A stretch of DNA of 64,000 nt, taken from NCBI GenBank assembly GCA_023403845.1, contig JAEYDL010000018.1, forward strand, positions 255,549 through 319,548. The letters are read 5' to 3'. Below are positions 18,465 to 26,920 of the stretch, one piece after another. The notes under the pieces were generated by a model that saw nothing but the letters and a program-made list of their open reading frames with translations, was not told where the DNA came from and ran no database searches. How positions within the stretch are numbered: position 1 is the first letter of the stretch; each line of letters starts with the position of its first letter. The translations under genes were made by a program, and so were the position numbers. Origin of the DNA: Pseudomonadota bacterium. GTDB lineage: Bacteria > Desulfobacterota > Desulfovibrionia > Desulfovibrionales > Desulfovibrionaceae.

Positions 18465-19256
18465 ATGCAATATATTTTGAAATGGATATTACAAGATAAG
18501 GATGTTACAATAAAATTATCCAAAAAGATACTATTCCCCGTACTATTTGTATTTATTACATCATGTTTTCTTTACTACCAGTACAAAGTATATAATTATA
18601 CAGTATTAGAAATTATATTTCCAATAAAAAATAAATTCTGGCTACATAGAACGAACGATATCAGCCGCCTTCATAGATTTAAAAACAAATATTGCGGATT
18701 TGAGATTGACATAAACTGGTATGAACAAACCAATGAATTTGATGTTTCACATGACAAGCGTGATATAAAATATATATACAAACTTGAAAACATATTCAAG
18801 AATATACCAAAAGATAAAAAAATATGGCTAGATTTCAAAAACCTTACATCAGAAAATGCTGAACAATCAATAAATAAAATTGAAAATATTATAAAATTAT
18901 ACAATATCAGAAAACAAAATATAATAATTGAAAGCAACAACTATACAAAATTAAAAACATTTAAAGATCATGGATTTTATACTTCATACTACATTCCTGT
19001 TGATGAATCATTTTTAAAAAGCAAATCAGGAAATGCCATATTTAAGCGGCGCGTAAATGATGCTATTCTATCAGGAAATATAGATGCGGTATCATTTCCT
19101 ATAGAATACTATAAGACAATAAAATCTTTGAACTTCCATGGAGATTTACTGACATGGGCCAGTAGCACGCGATATTATATGTTTTATATAAAAAATAATT
19201 TAAAAACAGTTCTTAATGATCAACAAGTAAAAGTAATTCTAGTAAAGGACAGATAA
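18465..19256 (+). CDS. GDPD-superfamily-like membrane-anchored protein, AT-rich
   Basis: The 263-aa product has an N-terminal membrane helix (about residues 22-42, ILFPVLFVFITSCFLYYQ) and then a region resembling glycerophosphodiester phosphodiesterases: LHRTND at the start, GFEIDINW with the Glu-x-Asp pair, and FDVSHDKRD with the second histidine. These are the four metal/catalytic positions of GDPD enzymes, so it may hydrolyse a glycerophosphoryl or related phosphodiester outside the cytoplasm. Base composition is strikingly AT-rich with Asn/Ile/Lys-rich coding, unlike all neighbours, which suggests recent transfer. It lies 189 bases after the phase-variable transferase and may act on the same envelope. 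The family call is by motif only. Confidence 0.55.
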   Translation: MQYILKWILQDKDVTIKLSKKILFPVLFVFITSCFLYYQYKVYNYTVLEIIFPIKNKFWLHRTNDISRLHRFKNKYCGFEIDINWYEQTNEFDVSHDKRDIKYIYKLENIFKNIPKDKKIWLDFKNLTSENAEQSINKIENIIKLYNIRKQNIIIESNNYTKLKTFKDHGFYTSYYIPVDESFLKSKSGNAIFKRRVNDAILSGNIDAVSFPIEYYKTIKSLNFHGDLLTWASSTRYYMFYIKNNLKTVLNDQQVKVILVKDR

Positions 19257-20307
19257 CCGATATCTATTCTTATCCCATAGTAAAAACAATTTTTATAAAA
19301 TGGTTCCCTCTGTCTTTCAGTATAGTGACAGGAATAAGATTTTTTTTGAAAAGCATCACCAAGGGAGCAAGCCACCCCCCAGAACATACTCATAAATGAG
19401 CAAACTTCATTTAAGGTACAAACTAAACTTCCCTTCAAGACTCCCGTCGAGCTTCCTTTCATGGCTGACGGGAGCCTTTCCATAGCGCGCCTTCCCGCTC
19501 CAGCCACAGATCTGTTTCATTCCCCCGAGTCCTTCCTCTCCCAGACATGCCGACTGCCCTGCATCATCTTCCGTCACTTGCTGCGTTTCGCATGGAAACA
19601 AAAACGAACATCATTTTTACCTTTCCATGCGTCCTGACCTGAGCCGGATAAAACGGCCCCTGCCGCCTCCGCCTCCCGCACGGAGGACAACATCCGCCAG
19701 GATACGGACAAACCGCCAGCTCCGCTCTCCGCAAGTCTGTTCCGCAAGTGGACGTATCCTCCAGCACAGAATCCATGACTTTTCATTCGCCGGAATGCCT
19801 GTGCCCCTGCTTTTCCCGGGATAATCAGACGTACGGAAGACGCCAGACCGCAACGGCGGATATTTAAGGAATTCTCTTCCTGATGCCCTTTCGCCGCAGG
19901 AACCGTCTTTTGACCGGGTCTCTTCGAGAAGCTCCACTACGGTCTTTCGACTGTGCAGATGATGTGAGCGGAAACGAAGGACGCTTCCCAACAAGTTATT
20001 TTATAATACATTGTTATGCTTAAACAACAAGTCGGAGAAACGGAAGGACGCTTTCAGAAAGAAGAGAAAAACTGATGGGCAAAACAAGCAGATGCGTGAA
20101 AGGAGAATAAAAAAAATGTTAAAAAATATGATTCAAACACCATCCTTCACAAACTATTCTCTATTTTTTCAACGAAATGGGAATTTCCTTCTTTTTTTGT
20201 CCTGTTAAAATTGTATAAAAAAAAATGCTGCCCACTTGTCTTGCCCTCGAAAACATATAACCTCGCTCCCCAGAATACTCGCCAAATCTTTCAGAAAAGG
20301 AACTATC
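19257..20307. other. One-kilobase region without recognised gene
   Basis: No reading frame here resembles a protein. The first 70 bases and the last 300 are AT-rich; the middle (19400-19990) has normal composition and may be the remains of decayed DNA. The 3' part carries a TATAAA at 20214-20219, a plausible -10 box for the binding-protein gene at 20308; no -35 box at the right distance was clear. Confidence 0.4.
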
Positions 20308-21165
20308 ATGAAAGTATTCAAGCTGATCAGCCGGCTTTTCTTTCTGACGCTTTGCCTTGCGATGCTCCTGGGCTGCAGAGACAACGAACCGCCCAGCACC
20401 GCAGCGGATGCCGGCAAGGTTCTGCGTGTGGCCTTTGAAGGCATGACCGTCCCGTGCAACTGGACGCAGGATACCGATGCGCATGGCGCCGTTCCCATAA
20501 AAGGCTCCAAACAGTTTCTGTGCGGTTTTGAAGTCGATTATATGAAAAGAGTCTGCGGACTTGCGGGATACAGGCTGGAGGCCTACAAATTCGACTGGTC
20601 CGGCATGCTGATGGCCGTCTCCACAGGCAAGGCAGACTGCGCCATTTCCATGATCGTGGCCACGCCGGAACGCAATCGGAGCATCGATTTCACGAAGCCT
20701 TATTATTACGGAGAAACCGTGGGCGTCGTACGCAAGGACAGCAAATACGCCTCGGCCATATCCGTTCAGGATCTGAAAGGAGCACGCGCCACCTCCATGC
20801 AGAACACGCTTTGGTACACCGCCCAGATCGACAGGCTTCCCGAAGTCAAAAAACTTCTCGCGCTGGAGAATGTTCCCGCTCTGGTCGTCGCGCTGCAGTC
20901 CGGCGCCGCAGACCTGATTCTGCTGGACCGTCCCACTGCGCAGGGCGTCCTCATCGCCAATCCCGATCTTTTCATTCTTCCCTTCTCCGGCACGAATGGC
21001 TTCAATGCGACCCTCGAGGAAACGGCCTGCACCATTGCGCTTCCCAAGGGACAAGAGAAGCTGCGCGCCAGACTTGAAGCCGCCATGGCGAAAATCACTC
21101 CCGACGAAGTGGAAAAAATGATCGACGCCGCCTGTCGCAATCAGCCTCTGAACAAGCTCAACTGA
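20308..21165 (+). CDS. Amino-acid ABC transporter substrate-binding lipoprotein
   Basis: The 285-aa product is a family-3 periplasmic solute-binding protein. Its N-terminus is a lipoprotein signal (LCLAMLLGC, lipid-bearing Cys at about 22). The mature part has the two-lobe signature FEVDYMKRVCGLAGYRLE and DCAISMIVATPERNRSIDFT, seen in binders of polar amino acids. It probably delivers an amino acid to the permease and ATPase encoded next. AAGG lies 8 bases before the ATG; the frame is open further upstream without a better start. The ligand cannot be read from sequence. A strong hairpin follows the gene. Confidence 0.88.
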   Translation: MKVFKLISRLFFLTLCLAMLLGCRDNEPPSTAADAGKVLRVAFEGMTVPCNWTQDTDAHGAVPIKGSKQFLCGFEVDYMKRVCGLAGYRLEAYKFDWSGMLMAVSTGKADCAISMIVATPERNRSIDFTKPYYYGETVGVVRKDSKYASAISVQDLKGARATSMQNTLWYTAQIDRLPEVKKLLALENVPALVVALQSGAADLILLDRPTAQGVLIANPDLFILPFSGTNGFNATLEETACTIALPKGQEKLRARLEAAMAKITPDEVEKMIDAACRNQPLNKLN

Positions 21166-21206
21166 TCCTGCCGAATTTCGCCGGGGGACACCCTCCGTTT
21201 CCCGGC

Positions 21207-21240
21207 GTACTCTGGCAGGGCTCCCTACCTGCCAGAGTAC
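21207..21240 (+). other. Intercistronic stem-loop after the binding-protein gene
   Basis: A perfect 13-bp stem (GTACTCTGGCAGG with CCTGCCAGAGTAC) with an 8-base loop is followed by AATTCTC, not a T run. Such hairpins between a binding-protein gene and its permease usually protect the upstream mRNA or partly terminate, giving more binding protein than permease. That role is inferred from position. Confidence 0.7.
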
Positions 21241-21331
21241 AATTCTCTCACCCACGGACAATCGTACCATTACACGAACAGGACGCTGGAATCATGCACG
21301 CTTCCGGCTCGTCCCGTGCGGAGAAATCATT

Positions 21332-22051
21332 ATGGAAATGGGTTTTTGGAGCTGGGTATCCTTCATCGCCCAGGAATACGGACATCTTTTTCTTCAGGGC
21401 GCGGCCATTGCCGTCTTTCTGGCCGTTGCGGGCACATTTCTGGGGACGGTCATCGGATGCGCGGGCTGCCTCGTGTCGACTCTCGCCTCCTTTTCATATG
21501 AACGTTCCGCCAGGAAACACGTTCTTTCCTGCCTTGCCTGGCTGACGTCGTTCTATGTCTGGCTGTTCCGGGGAACGCCCATGATGGTACAGGCCGTGGT
21601 CATTTATTACGGAGCCTCGGCGCTGTTCCAATGGGATCTCAATCCGCTTGCGGCCGGCCTGTTTGTGGTCAGCCTCAATACCGGCGCATACATGGTCGAA
21701 ACCATGCGCGGCGGCATCTCATCCGTGGACTCCGGCCAGATGGACGGGGCTGACGCTCTTGGGATGAGTCGCTTTCAGGCCATGCGTCTGGTGATCCTGC
21801 CGCAGGCATTCCGCAGCGTCATCCCGCAGATCGGGAACTTTCTCGTGAGCAACGTCAAGGAAACATCCGTTCTGAGCATCATTACGGTCAACGAACTTTT
21901 TTACAGCGGGCGTGAAGCGGCAGGGAACTATTTCCGCTACTTTGAAACGTTCTTCATCATCTGCGTCATTTACCTCATTCTGACGACCATACTCTCCTTT
22001 CTTCTGCAGCGCCTTGAACGGCGTCTGAAGAAAATGCCGTCGGCCCGCTAA
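21332..22051 (+). CDS. Amino-acid ABC transporter permease
   Basis: The 239-aa inner-membrane protein belongs to the HisM/GlnP permease family. It has about five hydrophobic helices and the conserved cytoplasmic loop GADALGMSRFQAMRLVILPQ (EAA-type motif) that contacts the ATPase. YVWLFRGTPMMVQ is the typical sequence between the first helices. It stands between the binding lipoprotein and the ATPase genes on the same strand. Confidence 0.93.
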   Translation: MEMGFWSWVSFIAQEYGHLFLQGAAIAVFLAVAGTFLGTVIGCAGCLVSTLASFSYERSARKHVLSCLAWLTSFYVWLFRGTPMMVQAVVIYYGASALFQWDLNPLAAGLFVVSLNTGAYMVETMRGGISSVDSGQMDGADALGMSRFQAMRLVILPQAFRSVIPQIGNFLVSNVKETSVLSIITVNELFYSGREAAGNYFRYFETFFIICVIYLILTTILSFLLQRLERRLKKMPSAR

Positions 22052-22095
22052 CATTCCCTTTCCATGCCGTACTCAGGAAAACGGAGGACATATCC

Positions 22096-22890
22096 ATGAA
22101 AATCATGCCGTTCAGACAACAGCTCAAGGGAGTCTGGCCCATTCTTCACATACGCCACCTGAGCAAAAAATATGACGAACGAAAGGTGCTGCGCAACATT
22201 ACGATAAAGGTTTACCCCTCTGAGGTCATCAGCATCATCGGCGCGTCAGGTTCGGGAAAATCCACTTTGCTGCGCTGCATCAACTATCTGGAAAAACCAA
22301 GTTCCGGGAAAATCATCTTCGCCCATCGCCGCGTCGGCGCTCCCGGCTTCAATCTCGCGACATACAGGATGCGCGTCGGCATGGTCTTTCAGAACTTTAA
22401 TCTGTTCAACAACATGACTGTCATTGAGAACTGCATGGTCGCGCCGATGCACGTCATGCGCTGCGAAAAGGAAAAGGCCCGCGCCGAAGCCATGAAATAT
22501 CTTGAGCGGGTAGGCATGGCCCCATTCAAGGATATGATGCCTTCGCAGCTTTCAGGGGGACAAAAGCAGCGTGTGGCGATAGCCAGAGCTCTTGCCATGC
22601 ATCCCAATGTGCTTCTTTTTGATGAACCGACGTCCGCGCTGGATCCCAATATGGTCGGGGAGGTGCTCGACATCATCAGAACGCTGGCCGCAGAAGGCAT
22701 GACCATGCTGATCGTGACCCATGAAATGCAGTTCGCCCGTGACGTATCCAATCGCGTCATCTTCATGCATAACGGCATCGTTCTTGAAGACGGCCGCCCC
22801 GATGAAATTTTCGAACACCCGGAAAAGCCTGAAACCGCCGCATTCCTGCAGCGTTATTTTGAAGGTCGCGGGATGATCAGGGAGTGCTAG
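22096..22890 (+). CDS. Amino-acid ABC transporter ATP-binding protein
   Basis: The 264-aa cytoplasmic ATPase drives the permease encoded before it. Walker A is GASGSGKST, the signature motif is LSGGQKQRVAIARAL and Walker B is VLLFDEPTSALDP, followed by the switch histidine in VTHEMQ. The family is GlnQ/HisP. The N-terminus has about 15 residues more than usual, but GGAGGA seven bases before the ATG supports the start. The next gene follows within 2 bases. Confidence 0.95.
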   Translation: MKIMPFRQQLKGVWPILHIRHLSKKYDERKVLRNITIKVYPSEVISIIGASGSGKSTLLRCINYLEKPSSGKIIFAHRRVGAPGFNLATYRMRVGMVFQNFNLFNNMTVIENCMVAPMHVMRCEKEKARAEAMKYLERVGMAPFKDMMPSQLSGGQKQRVAIARALAMHPNVLLFDEPTSALDPNMVGEVLDIIRTLAAEGMTMLIVTHEMQFARDVSNRVIFMHNGIVLEDGRPDEIFEHPEKPETAAFLQRYFEGRGMIREC

Positions 22891-22892
22891 CC

Positions 22893-23855
22893 ATGCGTCG
22901 CAGCGCCTGCAAGAAACTGACGATCGAAGCGGTCTATTACGTTCTGGGAAGCCTGTGCTACTCCATCGGCGTCTATACCTTCGCCAAGGATGCCGGTTTC
23001 GCCCCCGGAGGCTTTTCCGGTCTTGCCCTGATATGCAACCATCTCTGGGATCTTCCCATCGGCCTCATGACACTGGTGCTGAATATCCCGGCGGTGGCCT
23101 TCAGCTACAATATTCTGGGAAAGCCCTTTCTGTTCAAATCCTTTGTCGTCATGGGAATATGCACGGTCTTTCTCGACGCCATTTTCCCGCTTTTTCCCGT
23201 GTATGGCGGCAGCCCGTTTCTCGCGGCCCTCTACTCGGGCGTATTCATCGGGGTGGGCCTTGCCCTTCTGTACATGAAGGGGGCTTCCTCTGGAGGGACG
23301 GATTTCGTCACGCTGGCCATAAAGGTCATGTATCCATACTTCTCCATAGGGTTTGTGACGCTCGTATTCGACGTCGTGGTCATTCTGCTCGGCTGGCCTG
23401 TCTTCGGAAGCATAGACTCCGTCCTTTACGGGCTTGCCTCCACCGCCCTGACGTCGCTTGTCATCGACAAAATCATGTATGGCATCGGCTCGGGCAAGCT
23501 CGTGCTCATCATAACGGATAAGGGGGAAGACATTGCGGCAAGCATAGGCAAGGCGATAAGGCGGGGGTCGACGCTGCTCAACGGCATCGGAACCTACACC
23601 GGGGCCGCTCGACAGATACTGCTCTGCGCCTGTGCCAGAACGGAAATCTACGACATTTGCACCATAGCTCATGAAGTGGACCCGTCATCCTTTTCCATGG
23701 TTACGGAAACGAGTGAAGTCTTTGGAAAAGGCTTCATCGAAGGAGGAATCAATTCCCAGGCCATGCCCGCAAACAACAAGTTTCACTCCAGACACAAACG
23801 GAAACCGCCGCGCAGGCTTCGCAAGTCTCCGGAGCATGTCCCGTCCAGCCAGTAA
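22893..23855 (+). CDS. YitT family membrane protein
   Basis: The 320-aa product has five to six membrane helices in the first 200 residues and a cytoplasmic C-terminal DUF2179 domain (LVLIITDKGEDIAASIGKAI, then GSTLLNGIGTYTG). YitT proteins are widespread; function is unknown, and some work points to amino-acid transport. It starts 2 bases after the ABC ATPase stop with GGGAG eight bases upstream, so it is part of the transporter operon. A basic tail (HSRHKRKPPRRLRK) extends past the usual domain end. Confidence 0.88.
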   Translation: MRRSACKKLTIEAVYYVLGSLCYSIGVYTFAKDAGFAPGGFSGLALICNHLWDLPIGLMTLVLNIPAVAFSYNILGKPFLFKSFVVMGICTVFLDAIFPLFPVYGGSPFLAALYSGVFIGVGLALLYMKGASSGGTDFVTLAIKVMYPYFSIGFVTLVFDVVVILLGWPVFGSIDSVLYGLASTALTSLVIDKIMYGIGSGKLVLIITDKGEDIAASIGKAIRRGSTLLNGIGTYTGAARQILLCACARTEIYDICTIAHEVDPSSFSMVTETSEVFGKGFIEGGINSQAMPANNKFHSRHKRKPPRRLRKSPEHVPSSQ

Positions 23856-24423
23856 TTTCCGCCCGAGACATGCGGGGAGCCGGCAAGCGCCGGACGCAGC
23901 TTTTCGGATGCATCCATCAGCGTCAGCAAGAACATGCGAGAAAAGGCTCCCTGCTTCGGCAGCCGGACGATGAAAATTCGGCCTTCTCCCCGTTTTTCCT
24001 GACGACTCAGGACGACCGAAGACGACCGGGACGGAAGACCGGGCAGAAGCCGGGCGGTCCAAAGCGGCCTCCCGGATCTGCCCTTTTCCTGAAAAAGCTG
24101 GGCAGGCATCCCATGGCTTCAGGAAGTTCTGCGCCTTCAGGATTCACCCGACATGGCACAGACGCCCCCGATATGCGAAAAACGACGCGCGACGCCCTTC
24201 CGCACATGGATTTTATTCTTGACAGCATCACAAAAAAAATCGAGTGGTTGAACGAAACATCCGCAAGACGTCCATTCGAAGAGATCTCTTCCGCCCGACC
24301 GCCGCATCGGCACGGAGAGCCTTCCGACTGTCACGACGAATCTCCTTCCCCCAAGCATCTTCTGACCGGAGAACCCCGACTCGCCGCGCAGGCGGCATTT
24401 CTCCGCAATATCCAAGGAGCATC
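23856..24423. other. Gap containing a decayed transferase fragment
   Basis: No intact gene is seen in 568 bases. Only the segment at about 24205-24262 is recognisable (see separate entry). A 5-bp hairpin (CCGGC/GCCGG) after yitT has no T run. Confidence 0.4.
24205..24262 (+). pseudogene. Remnant of a phosphoethanolamine-transferase gene
   Basis: The + strand encodes HMDFILDSITKKIEWLN, which matches TDFILDSIIQKIESLD of the transferase at 16599-18275 (there at about 17864-17914). The DNA is also clearly related over about 45 bases, with many differences at third positions. Neither side continues the homology, so it is a short leftover of a second, older copy and not a functional gene. Confidence 0.6.
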
Positions 24424-24834
24424 ATGGACACGACGAAAATTCTGGCGGACTTGAAAAAACGTCCTGGCTTTGCCGAAAATGTAGGTATGGTGCTTGTACA
24501 CAACGGTGTGGTCCGGGGCTGGTCGCGTGCGGATCACGCTCCAGTCATCTCCATGCGCGTCCATCATGATGCCGAAAGGCTGAATGCAATCTGCCGCGAA
24601 CTGGAAAGACGACCCGGTATTTTCTGCATTCTGGCTGAAGCGGTGGACGGTGAACTCAGGCCGGGCGACGACGTGCTGTTTCTCGTCGTAGCTGGCGACA
24701 TCCGGGAAAATGTCAAGGCGGTCTTCGCGGAACTGCTCGATCGGGTCAAGGCCGAAGCTGTCGTAAAACAGGAAGCGACCGTCCGGGCGGATCGCCTTCC
24801 TCACTGTCTGGACGAAATTTCCGGTCGGGAGTAA
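24424..24834 (+). CDS. MoaE-like protein
   Basis: The 136-aa product resembles MoaE, the catalytic subunit of molybdopterin synthase, in length and in its C-terminal half (LRPGDDVLFLVVAGDIRENV, then ELLDRVKAEAVVKQE with lysines near the MoaE active-site positions). The usual HR-x-G and WK-x-E motifs are altered, so activity is uncertain. AAGGAG lies four bases before the ATG. No moaD is adjacent; a MoaC domain is encoded at 58403. It may be a MoaE paralogue with a changed role. Confidence 0.6.
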   Translation: MDTTKILADLKKRPGFAENVGMVLVHNGVVRGWSRADHAPVISMRVHHDAERLNAICRELERRPGIFCILAEAVDGELRPGDDVLFLVVAGDIRENVKAVFAELLDRVKAEAVVKQEATVRADRLPHCLDEISGRE

Positions 24835-24946
24835 AAGGGCCTTCCTTCAAGGAGGATGTCTCCATACCCGATCGTCGGCTTCCCCATGCTTGGCCGAGTG
24901 CGTCCTCCGACGCATCCCCGATTCCGTCTCAACGACATTATTCGAC

Positions 24947-25780
24947 ATGAGCAAAAAGAAAGATACCCCACGCGCATTGCCCGAAAGCCTGCACCTGCCG
25001 CTTGCCGGAGCGGACTCCCACGCCCATCTCGATTCCGAAGGCCTGTTTGAAAAGCTCCCGGAAGTCATGGAGCGGGCCAGACAGGCCGGCGTGGCGCATA
25101 TCGGACAGGTTTTTCTCGGTCCCGCCGCCTATCATGCGCATAAGGCGGCCTTTGCCCCCTATCCCGGCGTATTCTTCCTTATGGGCATTCATCCCTGCGA
25201 TGCGCAGGAGTGCACGGGGGCGGTCATGCGGGACATGCGGACGGCCTTTCAAAACGATTCTGACCTGAAAGCCGTAGGCGAAATAGGACTCGACTTCTAC
25301 TGGCAGGACTGCCCGCACTTCATTCAGGAAGAAGCGTTCCGGCTTCAGATCGCTCTTGCCAAGGAAACGGACCGGCCCGTGGTCATTCATTCCCGCGACG
25401 CCGCGACAGACAGTCTGCGCATTCTTGAGGCCGAGGGCCTTTCCGGCCGTCCGCTTCTCTGGCACTGCTTCAGCGGAGATGCCGTTCCCCTGCTGGACCG
25501 GATTCTCGCCAACGGCTGGCACGTCTCCATTCCCGGCCCCGTAACCTATCCGGCCAATCGTCCCCTGCGCGACGCCGTGGCCCGCATTCCGCTGGACCGG
25601 CTGCTGGTGGAAACGGACTGCCCCTACCTTGCGCCCGTTCCATGGCGCGGCAAGCAGAACGAACCCGCGCTGGTCGCCTTCACGGCTGCGGCCGTGGCCG
25701 AAGCCAGGGGCATGACGCCCGACGAACTGTGGACGGCCTGCGGACGCAACACCCTGCGCTTCTTCAATGTGAAGGAATAG
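24947..25780 (+). CDS. TatD family metal-dependent deoxyribonuclease
   Basis: The 277-aa TIM-barrel hydrolase has the family motifs in order: DSHAHLD (metal-binding HxH), GIHPCD, AVGEIGLDFYW, VVIHSRDA, HCFSG and LLVETDCPYLAP. TatD proteins are 3'-5' nucleases in DNA or RNA quality control. A fourth conserved block near the C-terminus (RGKQNEPA) is also present. The start is uncertain: ATG 24947 has no clear ribosome binding site; an in-frame TTG at 24890 is the alternative. Confidence 0.88.
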   Translation: MSKKKDTPRALPESLHLPLAGADSHAHLDSEGLFEKLPEVMERARQAGVAHIGQVFLGPAAYHAHKAAFAPYPGVFFLMGIHPCDAQECTGAVMRDMRTAFQNDSDLKAVGEIGLDFYWQDCPHFIQEEAFRLQIALAKETDRPVVIHSRDAATDSLRILEAEGLSGRPLLWHCFSGDAVPLLDRILANGWHVSIPGPVTYPANRPLRDAVARIPLDRLLVETDCPYLAPVPWRGKQNEPALVAFTAAAVAEARGMTPDELWTACGRNTLRFFNVKE

Positions 25781-25825
25781 GGACGATTCTGGAAGCCGCC
25801 GTAGACGCCCCGCCCCAAATACGCT

Positions 25826-26920
25826 ATGGAGAAATCAAAATCTGTCCGGAAGGTCCGGACGCGCACTTTTATCCCCTCCGACGGCCAAGGCCGTCCTTCG
25901 CCTATGCACATACCATCGTCTCCGGCTTTCGTGGAAACGCTTTCCTTCGACGATCCCACGCTGGCCAACGCCCTGTTCGGTCCGCAGAATGCCCATGTGG
26001 CGGCGCTGGCCGACAAAACGGGCGCCGACATCTCCACCAGAGGCGCCACGCTCTCCGTAGCGGCCGAAGATCCGGCTCTCCGCGAACGCATCCTTAATCT
26101 GTTCACTCAGTTCTACGGACTGGTCCGGACCGGACACACCGTGCAGGCCTCAGATCTGGAACAGGGGCTTCAGCTTCTGGAATCGGACTCCAGGGCGGAT
26201 CTGCGCCGCTCCTTCCGCGACGAAGCCGTTCTTTCTCTGCCCAGAAAGACCGTTACCGCCCGAAATGCGGCCCAGCGCGCCTACCTTGAAACCCTGCGCA
26301 GCCATGAAATGGTCTTTTCCGTGGGACCGGCCGGAACCGGCAAGACCTATCTCGCCGTAGCCATGGCCGTGCATATGCTGACCGCCCGCCGCGTCCGGCG
26401 CATCATTCTGACCCGTCCCGCCGTGGAGGCAGGGGAAAAGCTCGGCTTCCTGCCCGGTGACCTCACGGAAAAGGTCAATCCGTACCTCCGCCCCCTGCAC
26501 GACGCGCTCCATGACATGCTCGGGCCGCAAAAGATGGCCACACTTCAGGAAACGGGCATCATCGAAGTGGCTCCGCTGGCCTTCATGCGCGGCAGAACCC
26601 TGAACGATGCGTACATTATTCTCGACGAAGCGCAAAACACCACGCGCGAACAGATGAAGATGTTTCTGACGCGTCTCGGTTTCGGGTCCCGCGCCGTGAT
26701 CACCGGCGACGTCACCCAGATAGACCTTCCTTCGCAGGGAGAGGACAACGCCTCTCCGCATACCACCCGTTCCGGTCTCGTGCATGCCCTGCATGTCCTC
26801 AACGGTGTCAAGGGCGTTGCTTTCCGGCATTTCACCTCTGCGGACGTCGTGCGTCATCCTCTGGTAGGGCGCATCGTACAGGCCTATGACGATTATGAAA
26901 AACTCACCCCTTCGCGTTAA
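25826..26920 (+). CDS. PhoH-like ATPase
   Basis: The 364-aa cytoplasmic protein has a PhoH P-loop domain: Walker A GPAGTGKTYLAVA (about residues 170-182), RPAVEAGEKLGFLPGD and Walker B YIILDEAQNT. An N-terminal region precedes it, as in the YbeZ/PhoL form. PhoH-like ATPases are coupled to YbeY in rRNA processing, and ybeY lies two genes downstream. The next gene overlaps the end of this one. A later ATG (25904) is a possible start because the first has no good ribosome binding site. Confidence 0.92.
   Translation: MEKSKSVRKVRTRTFIPSDGQGRPSPMHIPSSPAFVETLSFDDPTLANALFGPQNAHVAALADKTGADISTRGATLSVAAEDPALRERILNLFTQFYGLVRTGHTVQASDLEQGLQLLESDSRADLRRSFRDEAVLSLPRKTVTARNAAQRAYLETLRSHEMVFSVGPAGTGKTYLAVAMAVHMLTARRVRRIILTRPAVEAGEKLGFLPGDLTEKVNPYLRPLHDALHDMLGPQKMATLQETGIIEVAPLAFMRGRTLNDAYIILDEAQNTTREQMKMFLTRLGFGSRAVITGDVTQIDLPSQGEDNASPHTTRSGLVHALHVLNGVKGVAFRHFTSADVVRHPLVGRIVQAYDDYEKLTPSR

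Noticed and set aside
20011..20208. 65-codon basic ORF upstream of the binding-protein gene
   Set aside because: Lys/Arg-rich translation of AT-rich promoter DNA, no ribosome binding site and no similarity.
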